A program made the position numbers and the translations under genes. Positions 24,641 through 33,019 of a DNA stretch of 53,805 nt are shown in pieces. This DNA is from UKL13-2 sp038236905. GTDB taxonomy: Bacteria; Pseudomonadota; Gammaproteobacteria; Burkholderiales; Usitatibacteraceae. The notes under the pieces were generated by a model that saw only the letters and a program-made list of their open reading frames with translations, did no database searches and was not told where the DNA came from. Within the stretch, counting starts at the first letter, position 1, and each line of letters opens with the position of its first letter. Location of the stretch: the NCBI GenBank assembly GCA_038236905.1, contig JBBRZG010000006.1, positions 1 to 53,805 on the forward strand. The letters are read 5' to 3'.

Positions 24641-26028
24641 AATCGTTTCAACTGAATACAAAGTCATGGGTTTTAGCGGCTGCTGGTCTCATTGCTGCTT
24701 CTGCGTTGTTGTCTGGATGTGAACGTCCGCCGATTGATGCGGTGCAGAATGGTTATCGCGGTGTCGCGATGGGCACGGTTGCCAACCCACGAACCTATGA
24801 TGCAAAAATAGAAGCCAATAAATTGCCGGAGCCGATTCCCTCTGTTCCTGCGGGCGGCCCGTCAGCGGGTTCGCTGTACAAAAATGTGCAAGTGTTGGGC
24901 GATTTAGGCGCGGGAGAGTTTACCCGCACCATGCTTGCCATGACGCAGTGGGTCGCGCCCAAAGAGGGATGTGCCTACTGTCATGCCGCGGGTCAGGATT
25001 TTTCATCTGATTCGATGTATACCAAAGTCGTTGCGCGCAAGATGCTAACGATGACCAAAAAAGTGAACAGCGAATGGGGTAAGCATGTTGGTGTGGTTGG
25101 TGTCACCTGCTATACCTGCCACCGCGGCAACAACATTCCGGTCAACTATTGGTACAAGGAAGACCAACCCAAGCAATCGCCGAGCATGATGACGGCAGGT
25201 AGTCTTCAAAATACAGCGAGCAAAACGGTCGGCCTAGCCTCGTTGCCGCACGATATTTTTCAGCCTTACTTGGCCGAGGCAAAAGACATTCGCGTGATCG
25301 GAACAACGGCACTCCCGACCGGCAACCGTCACTCCACCAAACAAGCCGAGTGGACGTATGGTCTGATGGTGCACATGTCAGAAGGTCTCGGTGTTAACTG
25401 TACTTATTGCCACAACTCACGTTCGTTTAGTTCTTGGGCCACGAGCCCGCCACAGCGCGCAACCGCTTGGTATGGCATCCGCATGGTTCGGGATCTGAAC
25501 AATAACTATATGGATCCATTGACAGCAACTTTTCCTGACTATCGCAAGGGTAAGTTGGGTGATGTCGCGAAGGTAAATTGCACAACATGTCACCAAGCAG
25601 CTTACAAGCCGTTGCTGGGCGTTAGCATGCTTAAAGATTATCCGGAACTAAATAAGGCCAGCCTCGAAGCTCATCCCTACACTGCGGCTGCCCCCGTTGT
25701 TGCGGTGACACCCGGCGGTGTTTTAGGCAAAATACTGTTTGCGGTTGGCAAGAAAGATCTTGACGCTGATGCCCAAAACGCCGTCACTGCAGCCGCAAAA
25801 GCATTAGCCGAAAAGGCCGATGCGAAAGTTGATCTTTCAGGCTTCGCCGACAAGACGGGTAACCCAAGCTCGAATCTGGCGCTCGCTAAGGAGCGTGCTT
25901 TCGTCGTAAGGGATGCACTCAAAGCAGCAGGTGTTGCAGAGAATCGTATTGCTCTCAAGAAGCCGGAATTTGTTGTCGGTGGCGCGGAAGCGGACTCACG
26001 GCGGGTGGATATTGTGGCGGCACCTTGA
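24637..26028 (+). CDS. pufC: Tetrahaem cytochrome subunit PufC fused to a C-terminal OmpA-like domain
   Basis: A 463-residue lipoprotein. A signal sequence ends in the lipobox LLSGC (Cys28). Four CxxCH haem sites are visible: CAYCH (112-116), CYTCH (158-162), CTYCH (255-259), CTTCH (315-319), as in reaction-centre cytochromes that re-reduce the special pair. After about residue 350 an Ala/Pro/Val linker leads to an added domain (about 360-460) with the OmpA/Pal pattern: GFADKTG, then SNLALAKERAFVVRDALKAAGV and RRVDI. Asp405 and Arg420 fall where OmpA domains bind diaminopimelate. The frame is continuous, so this is a single fusion. Peptidoglycan binding is inferred. Confidence 0.93.
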   Translation: MKSFQLNTKSWVLAAAGLIAASALLSGCERPPIDAVQNGYRGVAMGTVANPRTYDAKIEANKLPEPIPSVPAGGPSAGSLYKNVQVLGDLGAGEFTRTMLAMTQWVAPKEGCAYCHAAGQDFSSDSMYTKVVARKMLTMTKKVNSEWGKHVGVVGVTCYTCHRGNNIPVNYWYKEDQPKQSPSMMTAGSLQNTASKTVGLASLPHDIFQPYLAEAKDIRVIGTTALPTGNRHSTKQAEWTYGLMVHMSEGLGVNCTYCHNSRSFSSWATSPPQRATAWYGIRMVRDLNNNYMDPLTATFPDYRKGKLGDVAKVNCTTCHQAAYKPLLGVSMLKDYPELNKASLEAHPYTAAAPVVAVTPGGVLGKILFAVGKKDLDADAQNAVTAAAKALAEKADAKVDLSGFADKTGNPSSNLALAKERAFVVRDALKAAGVAENRIALKKPEFVVGGAEADSRRVDIVAAP

Positions 26029-26109
26029 TGTAACGCCGTTGGCAACCAGCTAGCGATTTTCAATCGTTGGCGCGGAAAAAGTATTCTATCGAGAGAAAGA
26101 TATACAAGA

Positions 26110-26144
26110 ACGGGCGGTGACTTATGAGTCACTGCCCGTTTTTT
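26110..26144 (+). terminator. Rho-independent terminator of the puf operon
   Basis: A 13-bp stem ACGGGCGGTGACT (26110-26122) / AGTCACTGCCCGT (26127-26139), with one G-T pair and a TATG loop, is followed by a run of six T. It is 80 bases after the pufC stop and is a textbook intrinsic terminator. Confidence 0.9.
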
Positions 26145-26597
26145 ATGAGTAGAGAGCTAAATGCTTTCTAGCTGACCTAAGTCGATGATGTTTCAAAAGA
26201 TCGCATGCTGCAGTAGCCGCTTGCTTTGATCTGCCAAGCTGCAGAACGCAACCGCGTCTACTCTTGCACAACGTCCAGTCGTCTTGGCCCCGCCCATCCA
26301 TTGCCCGACGCTATCAAAACGCAGGCGGCATTAGATTCAGATCATTGGATTTACCGGATTACAAAAGACGAACTTAAAGACGGGTGACGCATCCGCACAG
26401 CGCGAGATTCCCCCCCGTAACAACTACTCCCCCGCAGATACTTTTTTGCTGGGCAAGAACGTTACGTTATCTGGTGAGCTTTTTGGCACCAAATCGGCGT
26501 ACCCCTGATAGTGTGATGCTGTTGAAGCACCCCGCTAGCGCAACATTCTAAGGCCGTCAACACAACACAGTATCGGCGGCCTCAATCAGCGCGCTCG
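26145..26597. other. Intergenic region without a recognisable gene
   Basis: About 450 bases separate the puf terminator from the convergent peptidase gene. I see no credible ORF, RNA gene or long repeat. One short frame (around 26330-26386, SDHWIYRITKDELKDG) looks protein-like and could be a decayed remnant, but there is not enough to name it. Confidence 0.4.
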
Positions 26598-28550
26598 TTA
26601 CTTCGCTCCCGAGATCAAGGTCAGCAAATCTGGCTTCCCCTCAACACGTTCCAGCCTAGGATACTTGGCGCCGCCCTGATAATTTATTCGAATCGTTGAG
26701 TAATAGTCCTGGTTCTGGATCAGCAGTTCAATCGGCGCTTTTTGTTTCCCTGCCGCATCCGCCTTCACCACATCAGCCATGACGTCACCATCGAACGCTT
26801 CGCCGTTGATCGCGACGATTTTCATACTGGGGGACATGCCTGCCTCGAAGGCGGGACCGTTCCAGAGCACGTCGATTATTTGTCCCGGCTCGCTGCCGTT
26901 CTTGCTGTCGTTTGAGATGGTAAGGCCAATGGAATACATCAGGTTGATCAGCTTGCGTTCCTTTTGTTCGGCTTTGAACAGCTCTGTCGGCGTGTCGTTG
27001 TAGACGAGTTTCCATCCGCCGCGTGTGATGCCATCGAGCGGTGCGCGGACTTCAGTGGAGTCGAGCCTGAGGCGCAGGAATGCAGCCCAATCCGCGGGTT
27101 GAACCTGATTGAGGGTTGTGACCACGTCGTTGAATTCATAGGGCTTTACGTCATGACTGGTTTTGGCGAATGCCGGATCATTGCCATGAAAAACTTGCAG
27201 GAAGCTATCGAGGGTTTTCTTACCGCCGGACATCTCGCGGATTTTGGTATCGATGTCAAGCCACAGTAAATCGCCTTCCGGATAAAAATCAACCGAGCGA
27301 CGATAGTTGCTCCATCCGCTTCCCGTGTTGTATAGCACCTGCGCTTGATCGGCGGTATCACGCAGCGGACGCCACGCACGGCCGGGGCGATGATCCATAT
27401 CGGCGGCAGTAATCGCCATGGCGTCACGATATTGTTCAGCCGTCCACATGCCCGCGCGTGCGGTCAGCACTTGGCCCAAATAGGTGGTGAGGCCCTCGTA
27501 AACCCACAGCAGCTCGCCTTTCATCGGCACGCTGAAGTTGGGCGTGGCAAGCCCGCCGGGGCGACGAAATTTGCCGTTCCATGAATGCACGTATTCATGC
27601 GGCAGCAGACCGGCACCAGACAGGTAGGCCGTGGGTGAGGTGAACAGTTCAGCACTGGAGCGATTGTCGCTGGACTGGTGATGTTCGAGCCCGAAATGGT
27701 TTGTTTTCTCACTCAGCGTGAGTAAAAAATCGTAGTGGTCGTAGTGCTCCGCGCCGAATAATGCTTGTGCTTGTTTGACCAAAGCCTGATGGTCTTTGAT
27801 CTGCTTTTCGGAGATTTCCAAATTGGCCGCGCGGTCGGCGATGATGTTCAAGCGCACGGGTCGCGCTGCACCGGGTGCCAGATCAATTTGTTTAAAGTTG
27901 AGGCCGGTGATCAGCGCGGAGTCAACCAGCGTATCGACGCTGACAGCTTTGAAGCGCACGCCTTCGTTGGTTATGGCGGCACCCTCAAGAGCAGTCGCGT
28001 AGCCCCAACCGGATGGCAGTTTGATGGTGGGTTGTATTGCTACCCGATCAGTCTTGTAACCTGCGGGATAAAACAGCACCTGATTCCACTCCAAAATCGC
28101 CAGTCTGGGCGATGCGGACACGCCAGCGCCAAATTGACCGCCGCCGGTGGGCGAGAGAAATTGAAATTCAAGCGTGAGGCTGGTTGCGCCTGCGGGGACA
28201 TCGAGATCAATGGAATACATGTCCAGCAAATCGCGTCGCCAGCTGATCCGCGCACCGTTTGCGGTGATTTTCAAGCCGGTAATTCCGTCAATCGGGCCGG
28301 TCGCGCCGTGCTCGCCCGGAATCCATTTCGGGTAGCTCAATGTAAACGGCCCGGGTTTTACCGGCACCACTTCACGCACGTTAAAAATTTTTCGCGCGGT
28401 ATCGGTTAAGTCCACTCGCAATGAAATCTCGCCCGGGTAGGTCGACTCCACAATCTGCGTCGCAGCAGTAACAGGTAATGCCGCAAGATTTAATAATGCT
28501 GCCGCTGCCAAAGTGGCCGAGGCAACGATTCGATTAATCAGAATATGCAT
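26598..28550 (-). CDS. M61-family metallopeptidase (glycyl aminopeptidase-like) with PDZ-like C-terminus
   Basis: A 650-residue exported protein with an N-terminal signal peptide (residues about 1-30). The gluzincin zinc motif HEYVHSWNGK, followed by WVYEGLTTYLGQ supplying the third ligand Glu, is typical of peptidase family M61. The N-terminal part is the beta-sandwich domain of the family, and the C-terminal 120 residues (EPGQIIDVLWNGPAFEAGMSPSMKIVAING) form a PDZ-like domain. It lies between the puf and puh operons, with no known role in photosynthesis. Confidence 0.88.
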   Translation of the reverse strand: MHILINRIVASATLAAAALLNLAALPVTAATQIVESTYPGEISLRVDLTDTARKIFNVREVVPVKPGPFTLSYPKWIPGEHGATGPIDGITGLKITANGARISWRRDLLDMYSIDLDVPAGATSLTLEFQFLSPTGGGQFGAGVSASPRLAILEWNQVLFYPAGYKTDRVAIQPTIKLPSGWGYATALEGAAITNEGVRFKAVSVDTLVDSALITGLNFKQIDLAPGAARPVRLNIIADRAANLEISEKQIKDHQALVKQAQALFGAEHYDHYDFLLTLSEKTNHFGLEHHQSSDNRSSAELFTSPTAYLSGAGLLPHEYVHSWNGKFRRPGGLATPNFSVPMKGELLWVYEGLTTYLGQVLTARAGMWTAEQYRDAMAITAADMDHRPGRAWRPLRDTADQAQVLYNTGSGWSNYRRSVDFYPEGDLLWLDIDTKIREMSGGKKTLDSFLQVFHGNDPAFAKTSHDVKPYEFNDVVTTLNQVQPADWAAFLRLRLDSTEVRAPLDGITRGGWKLVYNDTPTELFKAEQKERKLINLMYSIGLTISNDSKNGSEPGQIIDVLWNGPAFEAGMSPSMKIVAINGEAFDGDVMADVVKADAAGKQKAPIELLIQNQDYYSTIRINYQGGAKYPRLERVEGKPDLLTLISGAK

Positions 28551-28901
28551 GCAAGTGCGCTTTCGAAAAAAGTGTGGGGAACGATGTGGAAAAAAATGAA
28601 CAGCAATGATTGCAATACGCGTGCTTCTATGGCGCGTTGTTGCTTCGTCGCGGTGAATTTCTGGCGGTGCGCCTTAAGGGAATGGCATCGCACTGAAGAC
28701 TGGGATAGTGCACTAGAGACGGGCGATTAAGCAATGCCTATTTAGCGTCAATGGCGCTGCAGAGATGACCAAATAAAATAAGAAAAAATCGAAGTCTAGG
28801 TCAAAATTGCGGCCACGACATTAAGCAAGACCCTAATCAGGGCGGGCTGTTCAGAGCAAAAATATGCTAAGGCACCCGTGTTTGCTTGACTTTCAATAGT
28901 T
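28551..28901. other. Intergenic region between peptidase start and puhE end
   Basis: These 351 bases should hold the promoter of the M61 peptidase and the 3' end of the puh transcript. I see no gene, no clear terminator hairpin and no repeat. Confidence 0.4.
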
Positions 28902-29744
28902 TCAGCGCGTGCTGCTACGTGCCAGTGATGCGTTCGACGACGATCTATTTGCATCGCTTTCCCTAACGGTATTTTTTTCTGCGCGCGCACCCAGAGCCCA
29001 ATTCCACATCGCTTCGGCGGGGATCGGAAGAACGAGAAACCAATGTTCTACCACCGCTAACGTGAGCAATGTCGCCAATAAAGTATGGCTGGTGATGTCA
29101 AATGCGCTCGTACTCCCCGCAATCGCGCTGTACCAAAGAATCGCCGCCACGGCGGATGCGGCCGTTACCGAAACGGGAAACAATAAATTCATTGCGCTTT
29201 TTCGGAAATAACTTTCAAGATGTTTTAAATGATCCGGTAGAAATTTTTCATATAGATTGCGAACCCCAAAAAACAGGTTTAGCTTTGCTGAAAGGCGCAT
29301 CGCCCAAAGTATGAAATATGTTTGAGCGCCGACTTGGTTCGTGGCACCCCATGTAAAAGTGACAATGAGTAATCCCGTGGCGATGAGCGCGAGCTCGTGG
29401 TAAATAATCGCCTGTGTCGCGAAAATAAAACGTCGCGATTCGGTAGCGCCTGCTGGGCAGGGCTGTTGGCGGGTGCCGGTGATATAGCCCATCAGGAAAG
29501 CCATTTCCTGCCAACCCCAGATGAAAATCGCGCAGGCAAACGCGCAGTACGCCGCCGCTGTGGAGGTAGTATCGCGCATGACAACCAAGCCAACCAATGC
29601 CGCGAGCGCGACCATACTGGTGCCTAGGAAGCTCCAGCGATAAGTCGGCTTGGGCAAGCCATCAAGATATAGGATGACGCCAGTGCTGAACCACCAAATA
29701 AACAAGGTGAGCAGCACCGGAACGCCATGGGCAGTGAACGACAT
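28902..29744 (-). CDS. puhE: Photosynthetic complex assembly protein PuhE (DUF3623)
   Basis: A 280-residue multi-span membrane protein found in photosynthesis clusters next to acsF and the puh genes. Recognisable parts are FIWWFSTGVILYLDGLP, FIWGWQEMAFLMGYITG, RLSAKLNLFFGVRNLYEKFLPDHLKHLESYF and HTLLATLLTLAVVEHWFLVLPIP. Deletion in other bacteria alters LH1/pigment levels, so it is an assembly or pigment-supply factor. It ends the long minus-strand operon that begins at bchF. The last 30 residues are Ser/Arg-rich and not conserved-looking. Confidence 0.9.
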   Translation of the reverse strand: MSFTAHGVPVLLTLFIWWFSTGVILYLDGLPKPTYRWSFLGTSMVALAALVGLVVMRDTTSTAAAYCAFACAIFIWGWQEMAFLMGYITGTRQQPCPAGATESRRFIFATQAIIYHELALIATGLLIVTFTWGATNQVGAQTYFILWAMRLSAKLNLFFGVRNLYEKFLPDHLKHLESYFRKSAMNLLFPVSVTAASAVAAILWYSAIAGSTSAFDITSHTLLATLLTLAVVEHWFLVLPIPAEAMWNWALGARAEKNTVRESDANRSSSNASLARSSTR

Positions 29745-29809
29745 CTAGATTGCCTTTGAACCGCTTTCTCTTTACGCCCGACGGGCTAACAGCGTTGAGG
29801 GTTGCTTGA

Positions 29810-30889
29810 TTACCAAGTTGGGACCATCAATACTTGCGGCGGGATTTTGTTACTCTTGGTCGGCAGCACATACAAGCGTGCAAAAGTTGCGGCAGCGGCA
29901 ATCGCCAAGCCTAAGCCTTTCAATTTGCCGATGACCCCACCTCGTTTTTTGGCCGCATCGCTTGCCACACCGATTAGACGCAAACGCTCAAGGCCCGCGC
30001 GGAATTTCGGTTGCTCCACATCAAGCTCAATCGGGAAAACCTGACGGGCGATTTGCGAGGTGATGTCGAACACTTCGAAATCATATTTGGTCGAATCGAG
30101 CCCCAACGCGGTATGCAGTTCCTGACGGTTGTGATCGCGCACATACATCGTGCCGTACACCGCAATCAGGAAAAAGCGTATCCATAGCTTATTTAAGCCT
30201 GAGAGCAGTTTGGGATCGCTGCGCATCATCAGCGCCAACACTTCGCCATGCCGAAACTCGTCGTTGCACCAACGTTCAAACCATTTAAAAATGGGGTGGA
30301 AACGATGTTCCGGGTGACGCTCAAGCTGACGGAAAATCGAAATGTAACGCGCATAACCAATTTTTTCTGAAAGGTATGTTGCGTACAAAATAAACTTGGG
30401 GCGGAAGAAGGTATATTTTTTTGCGCGCTTCAAAAAACCCAGATCAACCGCAACGCCAAAGTCGCGTAGCGACATATTGATGAAACCTGCGTGGCGTGCT
30501 TCGTCTCGCGCCATATAGCCCATGGCCAGTTTCAGGTCAGGATTGGTGAATTGTTTTTCCATTTCCTTGTACAACACGCAGCCGGAGAATTCGGAGGTCA
30601 CGGAACTGACCAAAAAATCGAGAAACTCCTGGCGAAGTGCTGGCGGCAGATCGCGGATTTCAGAGCTGAACTCAGGTGTGCGTTGAAAATGATCGTGATT
30701 GTTGTCGCCTTCGAACTCAAGCATGAGCTTGTCCCACTCCGCGCGAACAGAAGACATATCCATCTTGTTCATCTTGGCGTAATCGGTGGTGTAAAAACGC
30801 GGTGTTAGCAGCGTTTCCTGATTGGCCACCGAAGTGGCATCTTGCGAACTGGCGATTAAGGGGGCGGTAGTTTCCATGCTGCTCTCCAT
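29810..30889 (-). CDS. acsF: Aerobic Mg-protoporphyrin IX monomethyl ester cyclase AcsF
   Basis: A 359-residue di-iron oxidative cyclase that uses O2 to form the isocyclic ring E. The di-iron ligands are in ExxH-type motifs ARDEARHAGF and CNDEFRHGE, with additional Glu residues in TSEFSGCVLYKEME. The frame starts with ATG 30889. Its presence, with no bchE in the window, argues that bacteriochlorophyll is made with oxygen present. It lies between puhC and puhE. Confidence 0.95.
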   Translation of the reverse strand: MESSMETTAPLIASSQDATSVANQETLLTPRFYTTDYAKMNKMDMSSVRAEWDKLMLEFEGDNNHDHFQRTPEFSSEIRDLPPALRQEFLDFLVSSVTSEFSGCVLYKEMEKQFTNPDLKLAMGYMARDEARHAGFINMSLRDFGVAVDLGFLKRAKKYTFFRPKFILYATYLSEKIGYARYISIFRQLERHPEHRFHPIFKWFERWCNDEFRHGEVLALMMRSDPKLLSGLNKLWIRFFLIAVYGTMYVRDHNRQELHTALGLDSTKYDFEVFDITSQIARQVFPIELDVEQPKFRAGLERLRLIGVASDAAKKRGGVIGKLKGLGLAIAAAATFARLYVLPTKSNKIPPQVLMVPTW

Positions 30890-30940
30890 CGGTGCTAATT
30901 AAAACGGTTTAGCGAATCAGTCGGTCTAATTTAAACGTTC

Positions 30941-30996
30941 AGGTTAAATTATTAAATTAACCCGCCGGCAGGTTAAATTATTAAATTAACCCGCCG
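30941..30996. repeat. 29-bp tandem duplication at the puhC 3' end
   Basis: Two adjacent copies of an A/T-rich unit (30941-30969 and 30970-30996, the second differing in its last bases), each with GGTTAA...TTAACC inverted arms and a CCCGCCG end. The second copy includes the puhC stop codon (30986-30988), so the first copy is a duplicated puhC tail placed in the puhC-acsF gap. Confidence 0.8.
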
Positions 30997-31453
30997 CGTT
31001 GGCGATCGCGAGCAGCCGGACAAATGTCTCGCGGTTGGTATTACCAAACGAACCTAAATCGATATAGCGTCCGGTGCTGGGGTCTTCTAGCATCAAGCGT
31101 CCATCGGTGTGAGCCACCAATCGAAATGGTGGGCCACTGTCGATACCAATGCGCTTACGCTCACGGGCAAGGCCGCGCAAGGTGCCTCGCAAGAAATTGT
31201 TGGTGCCGGGCGCGGCGCTGTCAATCAATTTATTGTGCTTAGCTTCAAAGATGAGGATGCTACCGTCTTGGCCATCTTCAAATCGCAGTTCGTGCGAGGC
31301 AATGATCGGCGCGAGTGGCATCTTGTCCACGCCCGAACCGGTCACGCGAACCAACGCGGTGCCGGCGAGTGCGAGCACGACCAGCAATGAAGCCGCCGCT
31401 ATTGGCGAACGCAGAAGTGATTTACGGCTGGTCATGACGGCAAGGCTTGACAT
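30986..31453 (-). CDS. puhC: Photosynthetic complex assembly protein PuhC
   Basis: A 155-residue protein with one N-terminal transmembrane helix (about residues 18-40, AAASLLVVLALAGTALVRV) and a periplasmic domain with RFEDGQDGSILIFEA, NNFLRGTLRGLARERKRIG and PFRLVAHTDGRLMLEDPSTGRYIDL, the PuhC pattern. It helps assemble LH1 and the reaction centre. It follows puhB and is followed by a tandem repeat before acsF. Confidence 0.92.
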   Translation of the reverse strand: MSSLAVMTSRKSLLRSPIAAASLLVVLALAGTALVRVTGSGVDKMPLAPIIASHELRFEDGQDGSILIFEAKHNKLIDSAAPGTNNFLRGTLRGLARERKRIGIDSGPPFRLVAHTDGRLMLEDPSTGRYIDLGSFGNTNRETFVRLLAIANAAG

Positions 31454-31470
31454 TCAAAATGCGATTCTAA

Positions 31471-32172
31471 TTATGCAGCTGCGGCTTGAGGTGACTTGGG
31501 TTTGCCAGCGTTGCTTTCTGCTGGACTTAATGAGCTCCCTGTATGCGCTTCGGTTGACGCGTCTTTTTTCGGAGAAGATTTTAATGTCTCCAATAATACG
31601 TTGGTTAAAATTTCCGCCACTTTTTTTGCATCAGGCACAGCGCGCAACATAGGTGCCGTATCCTTGAGCTGCCACGGACGCGCGTGAGGCCATAAATGTA
31701 GGTATGCCAAACGGTCTTCACCGGTCAACGATAGTGGCAGGTCGCCGGTGCCATTTTTATAAAGCTTCAGATCGGCTGACCGGATTGTTCTGAGCGGCAC
31801 TGTAACTGTGATCGAAAGGGCTACCCCAATCCGCAGAAAAACCCGGTGGTTGGTGATGGCGTAGGTGGTGCTCTTTGCCATCAGCCAGGCAACCAATGCA
31901 AACAGCGCCAGTGCCAGCAAAGAAAGCGGCACCAGTCTCGCCGTGGAGACCACCACATCTGCAGTGGGCGAGCCGTTAGCCACCATCCACAAAATATTGA
32001 AAGCGATGGCGATTGTGAAATAAATCGCCAGCGCTTTCATGTGAAAAACACGTAATGCAAAACTTTTCCAATCAGGTGAATCCAGCCAGATGACCTGTTC
32101 GCCCTTGGGTAGCGGAGCGGCGAGATCAAGCGCGCGTTCGATCTCGAAGTTGGTCATCGTGCTGTGTTTCAT
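31471..32172 (-). CDS. puhB: Photosynthetic complex assembly protein PuhB
   Basis: A 233-residue membrane protein with an N-terminal cytoplasmic segment (LPKGEQVIWLDSPDWKSFALRVFHMK), transmembrane helices at about 45-65 and 75-100, then a bacterial PH-like domain (YAITNHRVFLRIGVALSITVTVPLRTIRSADL). The tail is Ser/Lys/Ala-rich and disordered-looking. PuhB assists reaction-centre assembly. The start overlaps the puhA stop (ATGA 32169-32172). Confidence 0.92.
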   Translation of the reverse strand: MKHSTMTNFEIERALDLAAPLPKGEQVIWLDSPDWKSFALRVFHMKALAIYFTIAIAFNILWMVANGSPTADVVVSTARLVPLSLLALALFALVAWLMAKSTTYAITNHRVFLRIGVALSITVTVPLRTIRSADLKLYKNGTGDLPLSLTGEDRLAYLHLWPHARPWQLKDTAPMLRAVPDAKKVAEILTNVLLETLKSSPKKDASTEAHTGSSLSPAESNAGKPKSPQAAAA

Positions 32173-32999
32173 ATCAATGGTTCCTGACGTTGGGCGTTAG
32201 CGTAGAGTATGCCAGCAGAATAATAAGCTGTGATCTTATCTTCTTCAAGTTTTGTAATTTGATCAGCGCTTTTCGTTGCAGGCACATCGGCAAATTGGTT
32301 GCCCATGATGGATTGAACAATCACCTCACCCGACGGGCAATGATTCTGGCCGGGGCGCAGCGGTGCAAACATCACATCCATCCATTTCAGACCGCGGTTG
32401 GCTTGGATGCGCGCATAGTTGATCGGCAATAAAACATGCCGTCCTCCGAGCTCTTTGCTGAGCTCGACTTCAATGTAGCGAATCACGACCTCGGCACGAT
32501 CCACCCACACATCGCACACTGTGCCAGCAATCACGCCGTCCGCACCTTTCACCGGCATGCCACGTGGTTCAGGGTCTTGCAATGCGAGGAAGAAAGTGGT
32601 TTCCACGCGCAGCGGCACAATAGCCGGTAGGCCTTCGAACGTATGTTCAGCGATATCTTCGCGGTTTGAATATGAGCCGGGGCCAACACCTGCCAGCAGC
32701 GGATTGCCGGTCGGTTCCAGCGGTGAATTTGCGCCCCCAGACAGGACCGCGTTGCCGGTAAATTCGGTTTCAAGACGTGGTACGGTAACGGTGCGACCAT
32801 CATGCAACAGAAATGTTTTTGGTTCCGGCGACGGGAATAATTCTTCCTTCGGTCCGCCGGGATGATCAGACTCCAGCGGGTAGCCCTCGCGCTGTCCCTC
32901 GCGCTGTAAATAAATAACGAGCCCGAAGAAAAAAATCCAAAACGCATAAAGAGCGAGCTGTGCTGCGTCGATGTATCCGGTGATTGCGCCTGTACCCAT
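32169..32999 (-). CDS. puhA: Photosynthetic reaction centre H subunit PuhA
   Basis: A 276-residue H subunit with a single transmembrane helix near the N-terminus (AAQLALYAFWIFFFGLVIYLQREGQREGYPLE). A cytoplasmic PRC-type domain follows with NPLLAGVGPGSYSNR, AGTVCDVWVDRAE and LLPINYARI. It caps the L/M core and shapes proton transfer to QB. It is 20 bases after lhaA, with AAGGAGAAAAG at 33000-33010 as a strong ribosome binding site. Confidence 0.96.
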   Translation of the reverse strand: MGTGAITGYIDAAQLALYAFWIFFFGLVIYLQREGQREGYPLESDHPGGPKEELFPSPEPKTFLLHDGRTVTVPRLETEFTGNAVLSGGANSPLEPTGNPLLAGVGPGSYSNREDIAEHTFEGLPAIVPLRVETTFFLALQDPEPRGMPVKGADGVIAGTVCDVWVDRAEVVIRYIEVELSKELGGRHVLLPINYARIQANRGLKWMDVMFAPLRPGQNHCPSGEVIVQSIMGNQFADVPATKSADQITKLEEDKITAYYSAGILYANAQRQEPLI

Positions 33000-33019
33000 A
33001 CTTTTCTCCTTAAAAAAAC

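Noticed and set aside
27765..28409. 214-codon plus-strand frame
   Set aside because: It is a shadow of the M61 peptidase coding strand; the peptidase has signal peptide and zinc motifs, the shadow has none.
28545..28730. 61-codon plus-strand frame in the peptidase-puhE gap
   Set aside because: It overlaps the peptidase start antisense and has Cys/Trp/Arg-rich, non-protein-like composition.
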